Part shown: positions 36,837 to 44,608 of the stretch, piece by piece
How the letters are laid out: each line of letters starts with the position of its first letter
Position numbering within the stretch: the first letter of the stretch is position 1
Assembly (NCBI RefSeq): GCF_018223745.1
Contig: NZ_CP073653.1
Coordinates: 3,744,001 to 3,808,000 of the forward strand
Origin: Clostridium beijerinckii
GTDB lineage: Bacteria; Bacillota; Clostridia; Clostridiales; Clostridiaceae
Length of the DNA: 64,000 bases
Direction of reading: 5' to 3'
The notes under the pieces: generated by a model
What the model was told of the DNA's origin: nothing
Seen by the model: the letters and a program-made list of their open reading frames with translations, nothing else
Database searches by the model: none
Made by a program: the position numbers and the translations under genes

Positions 36837-37486
36837 TTATATCCTATCCCCCAAACAGTTTCTATAGGGTTTATTCCTACCTTCTTAAACTTATTTCTTA
36901 TATTTTTAATATGCTCCACAATCGCTGTAGTATCGCTATTTCCATCAAAACCAAATACACTTTCATATATTCTCTCCTTGGAAAATACCTGCCCATGATT
37001 TAGAGCAAGATACTCGCATATATTATACTCACTTTTTGTAAAAGGTACTAATTCTTCATTATAATAAGCCTCTTTTGCAGTTATATTAAATTTTATATCA
37101 GAAATAGAAAAAGCATTTTGTTTTTCCCTATGTTCACGTCTTAAATGTGCAGCTACCCTTGCCCGAAGCTCACCTATACCAAAAGGCTTTGATATATAAT
37201 CATCTCCACCAATACTTAATCCCATTACAATATCTTGTTCCATAGTTTTTGCTGTCAAAAATATAATTGGACAATCAACCAGACTACGTATCTCTTTGCA
37301 CAGAGAAAATCCATCTATTTCTGGCATCATTACGTCAAGTAAAATTAAATCGTATTTTACATACTGATCCTTTGATATATCCGTAGGATTAGAAACTATA
37401 GTTACATTATGTCCTTCTCTTTCTAAGGCACCTTTTATAACCTTTAATATGCCTTGCTCATCATCTATCGCTAGAATATATGCCAT
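36824..37486 (-). CDS. OmpR-family response regulator
   Basis: 220 residues from the ATG at 37486 (MAYILAIDDEQG), seven bases after GTAGGAGG; starts further upstream lack such a site. Receiver domain with acidic pocket DDE, phospho-acceptor Asp in LILLDVMMPEIDG, FLTAKT and KPFGIGEL; C-terminal winged helix (FTKSEYNICEYLALNHGQVFSKERI, VEHIKNIRNKFK). It most likely activates the operon through the 11-base direct repeats before the ATPase gene. Confidence 0.93.
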   Translation of the reverse strand: MAYILAIDDEQGILKVIKGALEREGHNVTIVSNPTDISKDQYVKYDLILLDVMMPEIDGFSLCKEIRSLVDCPIIFLTAKTMEQDIVMGLSIGGDDYISKPFGIGELRARVAAHLRREHREKQNAFSISDIKFNITAKEAYYNEELVPFTKSEYNICEYLALNHGQVFSKERIYESVFGFDGNSDTTAIVEHIKNIRNKFKKVGINPIETVWGIGYKWKE

Positions 37487-37553
37487 TTCCATCCCTCCTA
37501 CATCTATTATACCCAATATTACCAGCTGATCTTTATTATTCTATAAATTATTA

Positions 37554-38330
37554 CTACTTCTCTCCTCTACCTTCAAAAAAGTTAAACCAAACTCCAAGAT
37601 AAATCCCAAAGACAATTGTAAATAAAACACAATCTCTAAATCCAATGGCGCTATTACTAAATACAGTATTAATATCAGCCAGTTTATTAAAATTATCTGC
37701 AGAATTAGAGGCTTTTATAAAGAAATTATCACAAAACTTAACTGACCATCCACAAGGTATCCATTGCCATATTCCATCTCCAAGTCCTGTAATCAGCAAA
37801 GCCGCTAATAAGCTTTCAAGTATGCCCATTCCTATCGATGCTCCACTTCCTATTTTAATACTCAACCATAGGTGAAATAAATAAAAGAAGATTTGAGCTC
37901 CAAATATAATAAAAATTATATTTAAGTAAAAATTTACTGGTAGAGTATTTTGCCTTAAAATAAATTGAAATCCAGCAAAAAAAATGCCAACCGCTAAACT
38001 AAGCGAAAATAAACCTGTAAGAAGTAGAATTAATATTTTACTCACAAGACACATTCCTTTTCCATATTCTATAGATAGCATTTCTTTAAATTTTCCGGCC
38101 ATAACCTCCTGTTCTATAACCATAGAACATACAATTCCGATTACCACAGGAAATGTTAATGATACTACTTCTAAATATCCATTTATTTTGTTTACAGAAT
38201 TCCAAGTTGAAAATGAATAATATTCCAAAAATATTATTGCTCCTATAATTGGTAAATAAATATGAATCCAATAAAAGTGTGTGTGCTTCATTTTTATAAA
38301 GTCTGCCTTCAATAAGCGAAGAATTTTCAT
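37554..38330 (-). CDS. Lantibiotic-immunity-type ABC permease (MutG/CprC-like)
   Basis: 258 residues with six hydrophobic helices. It starts MKILRLLKADFIKMKHTHFYWIHIYLPI and has the IWQWIPCGWSVKF loop typical of MutG/EpiG-type permeases. The ATG at 38330 lies four bases after the stop of the preceding permease, with AGGAGG a little far upstream; a longer start at 38357 overlaps that gene. Works with the second permease and the ATPase to remove antimicrobial peptides from the membrane. Confidence 0.82.
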   Translation of the reverse strand: MKILRLLKADFIKMKHTHFYWIHIYLPIIGAIIFLEYYSFSTWNSVNKINGYLEVVSLTFPVVIGIVCSMVIEQEVMAGKFKEMLSIEYGKGMCLVSKILILLLTGLFSLSLAVGIFFAGFQFILRQNTLPVNFYLNIIFIIFGAQIFFYLFHLWLSIKIGSGASIGMGILESLLAALLITGLGDGIWQWIPCGWSVKFCDNFFIKASNSADNFNKLADINTVFSNSAIGFRDCVLFTIVFGIYLGVWFNFFEGRGEK

Positions 38331-38334
38331 TATA

Positions 38335-39087
38335 TTACTTTGCCTCCTGTCTATCATACCATTTAGCTGTTAAATAAGTTATCAATATAAATAAAACTAT
38401 TGAAATTCCGATACCAAGAGGTATCCCCCAACTCTTAAGTAATTCTGGTGTAAAAGTTTGACTTTCGGGTTTAGCTATTAAGCCATTTGGTAGTAATTTC
38501 AAAATTGGACACATTAGTCTAGATGTATACGAAAAAGGATTTATCCACCAAAAATCCTTTACTGCCATAACTATAGAAAACATATTAACAGCTAGGCTTA
38601 ATACAATAGTTGGAAATAATCCTATTTTATTTCCCAGAAAAAAATATAACGGAACCTGCCACATTGAAGTTATAATGATCACTAAAGTTCCGACTAAACC
38701 ACTTAACATCGAAATATGTGATATGCTATCCATTTTAATAAAGAACACACTTAACTCTCCAGCTATAAAAATAACTATACAAGAAATAGCTATATTCTTT
38801 ACTCCCACCAATATTTTAGCAATCCATATTTTATCTAAATCTACTGGAAGTGATATAACCGCTTTATTTTTCATAGAGCCATCAGTTTTTGATAAAAGGC
38901 AACTGCCTAGTGATATAGCTCCAGGAAGTATTAATGTATACCACCAATTATAAATATCAACCTGAAAATAATTTGATGCTAAAAATCCCGAAAGAAGAAT
39001 TACCATAATTGGTGCTATCCATACTAATTTCTTTACAAACGTATGATTTATCTTCATATTTTCTGAAATAAAATATTTAAGCATCAT
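38335..39087 (-). CDS. Lantibiotic-immunity-type ABC permease (MutE/CprB-like)
   Basis: 250 residues, six hydrophobic helices, starting with a short helix before KLVWIAPIMVILLSGF. The conserved loop LPVDLDKIWIAKILVGVKNI is typical of the MutE/EpiE/SpaE family. Its start codon overlaps the stop of the ATPase gene. Part of the five-gene operon. Confidence 0.82.
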   Translation of the reverse strand: MMLKYFISENMKINHTFVKKLVWIAPIMVILLSGFLASNYFQVDIYNWWYTLILPGAISLGSCLLSKTDGSMKNKAVISLPVDLDKIWIAKILVGVKNIAISCIVIFIAGELSVFFIKMDSISHISMLSGLVGTLVIIITSMWQVPLYFFLGNKIGLFPTIVLSLAVNMFSIVMAVKDFWWINPFSYTSRLMCPILKLLPNGLIAKPESQTFTPELLKSWGIPLGIGISIVLFILITYLTAKWYDRQEAK

Positions 39088-39797
39088 TATTTCTCCCTCC
39101 TATATTTTTTTGCAATATCTATGAATAATTTTTCTAAATCTTCACCTTTTTTTAATTCTCCTTGATATCCTAAAATACCTCCAGATATAATTCCAATATG
39201 ATCAGCGATCTGTTCTACTTCACTTAACATATGACTTGATAATATTACTGTAATGCCTTTCTTTGGAAAAGATCGTATTAACTCTCTTAATTCTTGTATT
39301 CCAAATGGATCAAGTCCATTAGTTGGCTCATCTAAAATTAAAAGCTTAGGATTATTAAGTAGTGCAATAGCAATCCCCAATCTCTGCTTCATCCCCATAG
39401 AAAATTGTCCTGCTCTCTTTTTACCTGTACCTTCAAGCTCTACTACATGAAGAACTTCTTCAATTCTTGAATCTGGCAATCCAAGTACTGTAGTACGAAC
39501 CTTTAAATTCTCTTTTGCCGTCAAATTCTCATATAAAGGCGCTGATTCTATTAATGACCCAATTTCGCGTAAATCCTTTCTACTCCATTTATGTCCATCA
39601 AATAAGATTTCTCCTGAATTTGCTCTAAGCATTCCCGTAACCATCTTTAATAGTGTTGACTTTCCTGCTCCATTTGGACCAAGCAACCCATATATTGAAT
39701 TCTTTTTAACTAATACTGAAATATCTTTAACTGCTTCTTGCTTTTTAAAGTTTTTACATAAGTTTTTTGTTTCTAAAATAAATTCGTTCATCTTCAC
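39087..39797 (-). CDS. Lantibiotic-immunity-type ABC ATPase (MutF/CprA-like)
   Basis: 236 residues: Walker A GPNGAGKST, Q-loop near IGSLIESAPLYENLTAKEN, signature FSMGMKQRLGIA, Walker B LLILDEPTNGLDP, His switch in SSHMLSEV. The ESAPLY motif and the FSMGMKQRLG signature mark the bacitracin/lantibiotic BcrA-MutF group. First gene of the operon, with a GAGGAGGAG site. No lantibiotic precursor or Lan synthetase gene is near, so this is a defence module as in Clostridioides difficile CprABC, not a producer's immunity set. Confidence 0.9.
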   Translation of the reverse strand: MKMNEFILETKNLCKNFKKQEAVKDISVLVKKNSIYGLLGPNGAGKSTLLKMVTGMLRANSGEILFDGHKWSRKDLREIGSLIESAPLYENLTAKENLKVRTTVLGLPDSRIEEVLHVVELEGTGKKRAGQFSMGMKQRLGIAIALLNNPKLLILDEPTNGLDPFGIQELRELIRSFPKKGITVILSSHMLSEVEQIADHIGIISGGILGYQGELKKGEDLEKLFIDIAKKYRREK

Positions 39798-39829
39798 TCC
39801 TCCTCTTATAATTAAATAATAAGCCTTAA

Positions 39830-39850
39830 TTATAAGGAATTTATAAGGAA
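39830..39850. promoter_or_regulatory. Direct repeats, candidate response-regulator site
   Basis: TTATAAGGAA occurs at 39830-39839 and again at 39841-39850, an 11-base period fitting tandem binding of an OmpR-type dimer. It lies 33-53 bases upstream of the ATPase start, around the expected -35 region. Confidence 0.55.
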
Positions 39851-39889
39851 CTGAAATTTAAGAAACTTACTTGTATTTAAAAATAAAAA

Positions 39890-39926
39890 ATCCCTCAGTA
39901 ACGCTTTCGTACGGCATTACTGAAGG
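39890..39926 (-). terminator. Terminator of the DUF975 gene
   Basis: TTCAGTAATGC...GCGTTACTGAG stem with a G-T pair, followed on the minus strand by GGATTTTTTATTTTT. Confidence 0.75.
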
Positions 39927-39982
39927 TATAATTTCTTTAGTCTTCAATTTAACATATATAATATTTTATAAATATATATGTC

Positions 39983-40009
39983 GCAATTCACAATGCACAA
40001 TTCACAATT
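39983..40009. repeat. Short degenerate tandem repeat (AATTCACAATGCACAATTCAC)
   Basis: Three near-copies of a CACAAT(T) unit: gcaattcacaat, gcacaattcac, aatta. Non-coding. Confidence 0.4.
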
Positions 40010-40101
40010 ACAGCTAAAATTCTTACAATATTTTTAGAATTATGATAAAGAATTATTTTTGCAATATATATATTTTTTTCTGAATAATAAATTATTGTTC
40101 T

Positions 40102-40737
40102 TTATGCTATTTTATCATTATTATTATAACTATCTCTAAGTTTTAAGTAATAGGTAGCCACTGTGACGTTCATATAAGGAACCACCCATAATAGCCCTAT
40201 ACATAGTGGAATCATTCCAAGTATTATCCACCCTAAAAAACTTAAAGTAAGGACGAAGTACTCAAATTTATGACCTTTCATAATAGCTGAACTCTCTTTT
40301 AAACATTGAATTATTGACTTATTATTATCAGCAGCTAAAATAAAAAATGATTGTGAAAACATATATATAAATATAATGCCTGGAACTATCAATAAAAATA
40401 ATCCTATAGTAACAATTATAGTCAATAAAATATATAGGCCTACAGCTTTATGAATTATTGAAAATCCTGAAAATATATCTGTAAATTTAGGGTTACTATC
40501 TCTTTCAGCATAGTTTAGAGAAAATCTGCATATGCCAACTCCTATTGCTACACTAACAAATATTGTTACTAAAAATACTATTAAACTCAAACCAAAACTT
40601 TCTCTAACAACTCTTAAAATTAAATTAAAAATAATTGGAATTAGAAATCCAGCAACAAAAATTCCTCCAATAGCCAGTCCCCACCTCCCTTTTAGTTGAT
40701 CTTTGGCAAATCTCTTCAGGTCTGCTCTAGTATTCAT
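40102..40737 (-). CDS. DUF975-family membrane protein
   Basis: 211 residues, starts MNTRADLKRFAKDQLKGRWGLAIGG, the characteristic DUF975 opening, followed by hydrophobic helices (about 25-50, 55-75, 105-135, 160-190). Function unknown. Monocistronic with its own terminator. Confidence 0.8.
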   Translation of the reverse strand: MNTRADLKRFAKDQLKGRWGLAIGGIFVAGFLIPIIFNLILRVVRESFGLSLIVFLVTIFVSVAIGVGICRFSLNYAERDSNPKFTDIFSGFSIIHKAVGLYILLTIIVTIGLFLLIVPGIIFIYMFSQSFFILAADNNKSIIQCLKESSAIMKGHKFEYFVLTLSFLGWIILGMIPLCIGLLWVVPYMNVTVATYYLKLRDSYNNNDKIA

Positions 40738-41129
40738 AAAAATTCCTCCTTAAATTGAAATACCTTTGATATTTATGCAGGGAGATTTAACATTATGCTA
40801 TATTTATATTTTAATTTACAGTAATCGCATGAATTTATAAATATACATTAATCTTTTGTATATTTTATATACTTTTTGTAAAAGTTTTCATTCGAGTAAT
40901 CCATAATTTCAACATAATTATATATCTTGCAATTAACTTCTATATTAATATTTCATAATTAAGGATATATCACACAATTTGTATTAGATATTAGTTATAA
41001 AACTGCAAATAAAAAGGCTATTATAAAATAAATTCTTAGAACAACATAAATAGTCTTTAATAAAAAAACAGTACTTATATTGTTCTATCTTTTATTCTAA
41101 AACAGCCACTTTTATTTTATATTACAGCC
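40738..41129. other. Intergenic stretch without gene
   Basis: About 390 AT-rich bases. No credible ORF, repeat or strong hairpin seen. It must hold the DUF975 promoter and the 3' region of the CNNM/CorC gene. Confidence 0.5.
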
Positions 41130-42467
41130 TTATAATACAGCTAAAATTTCATCATCTTTCTGAATATAAAGCTTTATCTTACTAATTCTTTTTTCCTTTA
41201 CTTCTTCTATTTTAAAGATCAAGTTTTCATATTCTATCTCTTGTTCATCTGTATTACTAGGAATACGTTCAAGAATTTCAATAATAAAACCACTCATAGT
41301 ATCATAATTCTCACTTTTAATATCTGTATCGAAGTAATTATTAAAATCATTAATTGAAAGCATACCTGATATCATAAAAGTATCATTATCTATTTCTTCT
41401 ATTGATGGCTCATCCTCATCATATTCATCATCTATATTTCCCATGACTTCTTCTATTAAATCCTCAATAGAAACTATACCTGAAAATCCCCCATACTCAT
41501 CTACTAATACAGCAATATGCTTTTTAGTACTTTGAAGCTCCTTAAATAACCTATCAATATTTCTATTTTCTGGAACAAAATAAGGTGGATGCAATATGCT
41601 TCTTATATCCACATTTTCAAATCCATATTTTCTTGCTTCACTAAAGAAATCCTTCATATAAAGAATACCAATTATATTATCAGTATCATCTTCGTAAACA
41701 GGAACTCTTGAATATCTTTCATCAATCAATTCATCCAAATATTCCATTAATGGATCTTCTATATTAATCATATATACTTCTGTTCTCGGTGTCATTACTT
41801 CACATGCTAATTTATCATCAAACTCAAATATGCTATTTATCATTTCTGTTTCAGTCTTATTTATGACTCCATGTTCTAGTCCAGCTTCTACATAAGATTT
41901 GATTTCCTCTTTTGATACTTTTTCACCTAAATCCTCTTTATCGAGCCCAATCAGTTTAACTAATATATTAGTTGATGCTGAAAGCAACCTTACAAATGGA
42001 ACTGCAATTTTAGCTATAATCACTAATGGTTTTATACAGAACATTGCAATAGCTTCTGATTTTTTAAGCGCTATTCTTTTTGGAAAAAGTTCTCCAAATA
42101 CCAATGTGATATAAGATAATACAATTGTTACTAATGCCAATGCAACTTGTCCACTATAAGGAACATTAAGTCCCTTTAAATAAAGAGCTACATCCTTTGA
42201 TAGTCCTGTTGCTGCTGAAGCACTACTAAAAAATCCTGCAAGAGTTATTCCTACCTGTACAGTCGATAAAAAATTAGTAGGCTCTTCCATAAGTTTCAAT
42301 AAAAGCTTGGCCTTCTTATTTCCTTCTTCCTCAAGAAGCTTTATTTTATTTTTATTTAATGATACTATAGACATTTCTGCTGATGCGAAAAATGCATTGA
42401 TCAAAGTCAATATGACTATTAAAATTAATTGTGACGTGATACTCGTCTGTTCCGGGTCTAAATCCAT
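41130..42467 (-). CDS. CNNM/CorC (hemolysin C-like) membrane protein
   Basis: 445 residues: CNNM membrane domain (about 8-200, with NAFFASAEMS and FGELFPKRIAL), a CBS pair (about 215-340, VMTPRTEVYMI and YSRVPVYEDD, LVDEYGGFSGIVSIEDLIEEV), and the C-terminal CorC/HlyC domain (about 355-440). Family members transport or regulate Mg2+ and other divalent cations. Older hemolysin annotation is not supported by context. Single gene. Confidence 0.92.
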   Translation of the reverse strand: MDLDPEQTSITSQLILIVILTLINAFFASAEMSIVSLNKNKIKLLEEEGNKKAKLLLKLMEEPTNFLSTVQVGITLAGFFSSASAATGLSKDVALYLKGLNVPYSGQVALALVTIVLSYITLVFGELFPKRIALKKSEAIAMFCIKPLVIIAKIAVPFVRLLSASTNILVKLIGLDKEDLGEKVSKEEIKSYVEAGLEHGVINKTETEMINSIFEFDDKLACEVMTPRTEVYMINIEDPLMEYLDELIDERYSRVPVYEDDTDNIIGILYMKDFFSEARKYGFENVDIRSILHPPYFVPENRNIDRLFKELQSTKKHIAVLVDEYGGFSGIVSIEDLIEEVMGNIDDEYDEDEPSIEEIDNDTFMISGMLSINDFNNYFDTDIKSENYDTMSGFIIEILERIPSNTDEQEIEYENLIFKIEEVKEKRISKIKLYIQKDDEILAVL

Positions 42468-42807
42468 AAAAATATTTCCTCCAACATAAATTTTTTTTTA
42501 ATATAATCATATCACAAGAAATATTTAAAGTAAAATTTCAATTAATTCAAATATTCCTTATTTACATATAATATTAAGTGTTATAGCAATTTGATTCACT
42601 AATATTTAAATTTTATAAAATATTATATTAATACTGGGAGTTGCATATGCATTAATTAACTTATTTCCTTATATAAATCTTTTACTATATTCTCTTTCAT
42701 TAATACTGAACTCAAGTCCTGTTACTTCTTAGTATTTATACGATACATTTATATTCTTATTTGTTGGTGAAATAAATTTTACTGACTATTACCATAAAGA
42801 TGACAAG
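42468..42807. other. Intergenic stretch without gene
   Basis: About 340 AT-rich bases between the CNNM gene and the thioredoxin-reductase stop. No ORF with a ribosome site and no convincing hairpin. Confidence 0.5.
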
Positions 42808-44031
42808 TTAGGATAATTGACTTTTTAATTGTTCTTTATCCATTGTATACTTTAATCTTTTAATTTCATTACCATGATCTAACACAATTATTTCAGGCAC
42901 ATTTCTAACATTATATTTTCCTATAAGATTTTTCTTTGTGGCTATATTTACTTCTTTAATCCTATAACAATCAACTAATTCCCTATTTACCTCTTCTATC
43001 AGTGTTCTAAATCTTAAGTTTTCATTAACTAAAGCATCTAAAAATAGTAATAATACTCTTTTTTCACTTTTTAGAATACTTTCATTAAAGTCATTTAATT
43101 CTTCAATGTAACGCTCAGCTGCCACAGCCGCAGTTGCTCCATCACCAGCAGCAGAAACAACCTGTCTTAAATATTTAACTCTATTATCTCCTATTGCATA
43201 AACTCCTTCAAAGCTAGTTTCCATAAGTTCATTTGCAGATATATACCCTCTTGAATCAACTTCAAGACCGCTATTTTTTAGAAAATTAGTTGATGGTACC
43301 ATACCTACAAAGAAAAATACACCTTGGCAGTTTACCTCTTCTATATTTCCAGTCTTTAAGTTCTTAATTTTTACGCCTTCTACATTTTCATTCCCAAGGA
43401 CTTCCTCTATGGTTGAATTCCAGATAAACTCCATTTTTTCATTATTGAAGGCCCTTTCGCTACTTACTTTATTACAATCGAGAATCCCTTCATCATGAAG
43501 CACTATGACAGTCACTTTACTTGCAAACTTTGTGATGTACATTCCTTCCTCAATGGCCTGATCACCACTTCCAACTACTACAACATGTTCTCCTTCAAAA
43601 AACTCTGCATCACAAGTTGCGCAGTATGCTACTCCATTGCCTTGGAGTCTCTTTTCCCCAGGGATGTTTAATAATCTAGGCTCACTGCCACAAGCTATAA
43701 TCACAGCTTTAGCTAAGAATTGCTTTCCTTTTTTAGTGGTAACAAGTTTTTCTCTTAAGGACAAATCAGCATCTACTACTTCATCTCTTAGAAACTCAAC
43801 TCCAAAGCTCTCTGCATGTTTCTTAAAGTTTTTCATAAGTTCTGGTCCGCTGATTTGTTCATAACCAGGATAATTAACTATTTCCCTTGTTGTATTTACG
43901 AGACCTCCAACTACTCCTTTATTAATTACCAGAGTTTTAAGTTTAGCTCTTCCACCATAAATTGCTGCTGAAAGTCCTGCAGGTCCGCCACCTATGATAA
44001 TCAAATCGTAGAAATTAGTCATATCGTCCAT
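42808..44031 (-). CDS. Atypical thioredoxin reductase with C-terminal thioredoxin-like domain
   Basis: 407 residues from the ATG at 44031 (MDDMTNFYDLIIIGGGPAG), 11 bases after GAGGAG; the GTG at 44043 abuts that site. FAD domain GGGPAGLSAAIY, redox pair CATC (137-140), VVVGSGDQA and the late FAD motif VYAIGDN. The HRRxxxR patch that binds the NADPH phosphate is absent (VIVLHDEGILD), as in clostridial ferredoxin-dependent thioredoxin reductases. Residues about 325-407 form a thioredoxin-like fold without CxxC (NVRNVPEIIVLDHGNE). Coupled to the thioredoxin gene. Confidence 0.85.
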   Translation of the reverse strand: MDDMTNFYDLIIIGGGPAGLSAAIYGGRAKLKTLVINKGVVGGLVNTTREIVNYPGYEQISGPELMKNFKKHAESFGVEFLRDEVVDADLSLREKLVTTKKGKQFLAKAVIIACGSEPRLLNIPGEKRLQGNGVAYCATCDAEFFEGEHVVVVGSGDQAIEEGMYITKFASKVTVIVLHDEGILDCNKVSSERAFNNEKMEFIWNSTIEEVLGNENVEGVKIKNLKTGNIEEVNCQGVFFFVGMVPSTNFLKNSGLEVDSRGYISANELMETSFEGVYAIGDNRVKYLRQVVSAAGDGATAAVAAERYIEELNDFNESILKSEKRVLLLFLDALVNENLRFRTLIEEVNRELVDCYRIKEVNIATKKNLIGKYNVRNVPEIIVLDHGNEIKRLKYTMDKEQLKSQLS

Positions 44032-44039
44032 ACTTTTAA

Positions 44040-44366
44040 TCACTCCTCAAAAACTTCAACAATTTTTTCTTCAACTGCATCTTCTTCCACATGACCGGCT
44101 AATTTTCCTTGGTACTCACCATCTTTAAAAAACAGAATTTGAGGAACACCTTTTAAAGAAAATCTCTGAAATAAATTCTTTTGTTCTTCAACGTCAACAT
44201 AATAAAAATTATACTTACCATCGTATTTTGATTTTAAATCTTCTAAAATTGGTACTACACCTTGACATACACTACAGCTTTCTCTAGAAAAAATCACTAG
44301 GCTGGATTCAGCGTTGTCATATATAATTTCATCAAATTCATTAGAATCTAAATGTTGTAAAGACAT
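44040..44366 (-). CDS. Thioredoxin-like protein with CSVC active site
   Basis: 108 residues from the ATG at 44366, eight bases after GGAG; the GTG three codons earlier overlaps that site. The active site is ESCSVCQGV instead of WCGPC, and the cis-Pro loop is LKGVPQILFF. The changed dipeptide and lost Trp suggest a special redox potential or partner. The next gene is its likely reductase; the stop lies 8 bases before that start. Confidence 0.88.
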   Translation of the reverse strand: MSLQHLDSNEFDEIIYDNAESSLVIFSRESCSVCQGVVPILEDLKSKYDGKYNFYYVDVEEQKNLFQRFSLKGVPQILFFKDGEYQGKLAGHVEEDAVEEKIVEVFEE

Positions 44367-44523
44367 ACTATTCACTCCTCTATAATTATTTTAAAACCGC
44401 AATTTTAAGAGACTATAATGCCAGACACCTTATAATCAATTTATTAAATAAATTCATTATAATAATAAGCAAAACTTCTATGCGCTTATTATTTAGTTTT
44501 CCTTATAAATTTTCTGCCTATTT

Positions 44524-44570
44524 TAAAAAGCAGCTATCAGAATTCTTACTTTCCGATAGCACTAATTTTT
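44524..44570 (-). terminator. Terminator after the phosphodiesterase gene
   Basis: GCTATCGG...TGATAGC hairpin with bulges, followed on the minus strand by TGCTTTTTAAAA. It suggests that the thioredoxin genes may be a separate unit from the genes upstream, unless read-through occurs. Confidence 0.5.
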
Positions 44571-44608
44571 TATTAAAACAGATGAACTTGTTATTTTTTC
44601 GGATATTC

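Noticed and set aside
35460..39797. A complete lantibiotic biosynthesis cluster
   Set aside because: No precursor peptide, LanB/C/M or processing protease was found beside the transporter and sensor genes.
39983..40009. CRISPR-like or operator array
   Set aside because: The repeat units are too short, irregular and few; it is a simple degenerate repeat.
41130..42467. Hemolysin
   Set aside because: The domains are those of CNNM/CorC cation proteins; nothing supports a toxin role.
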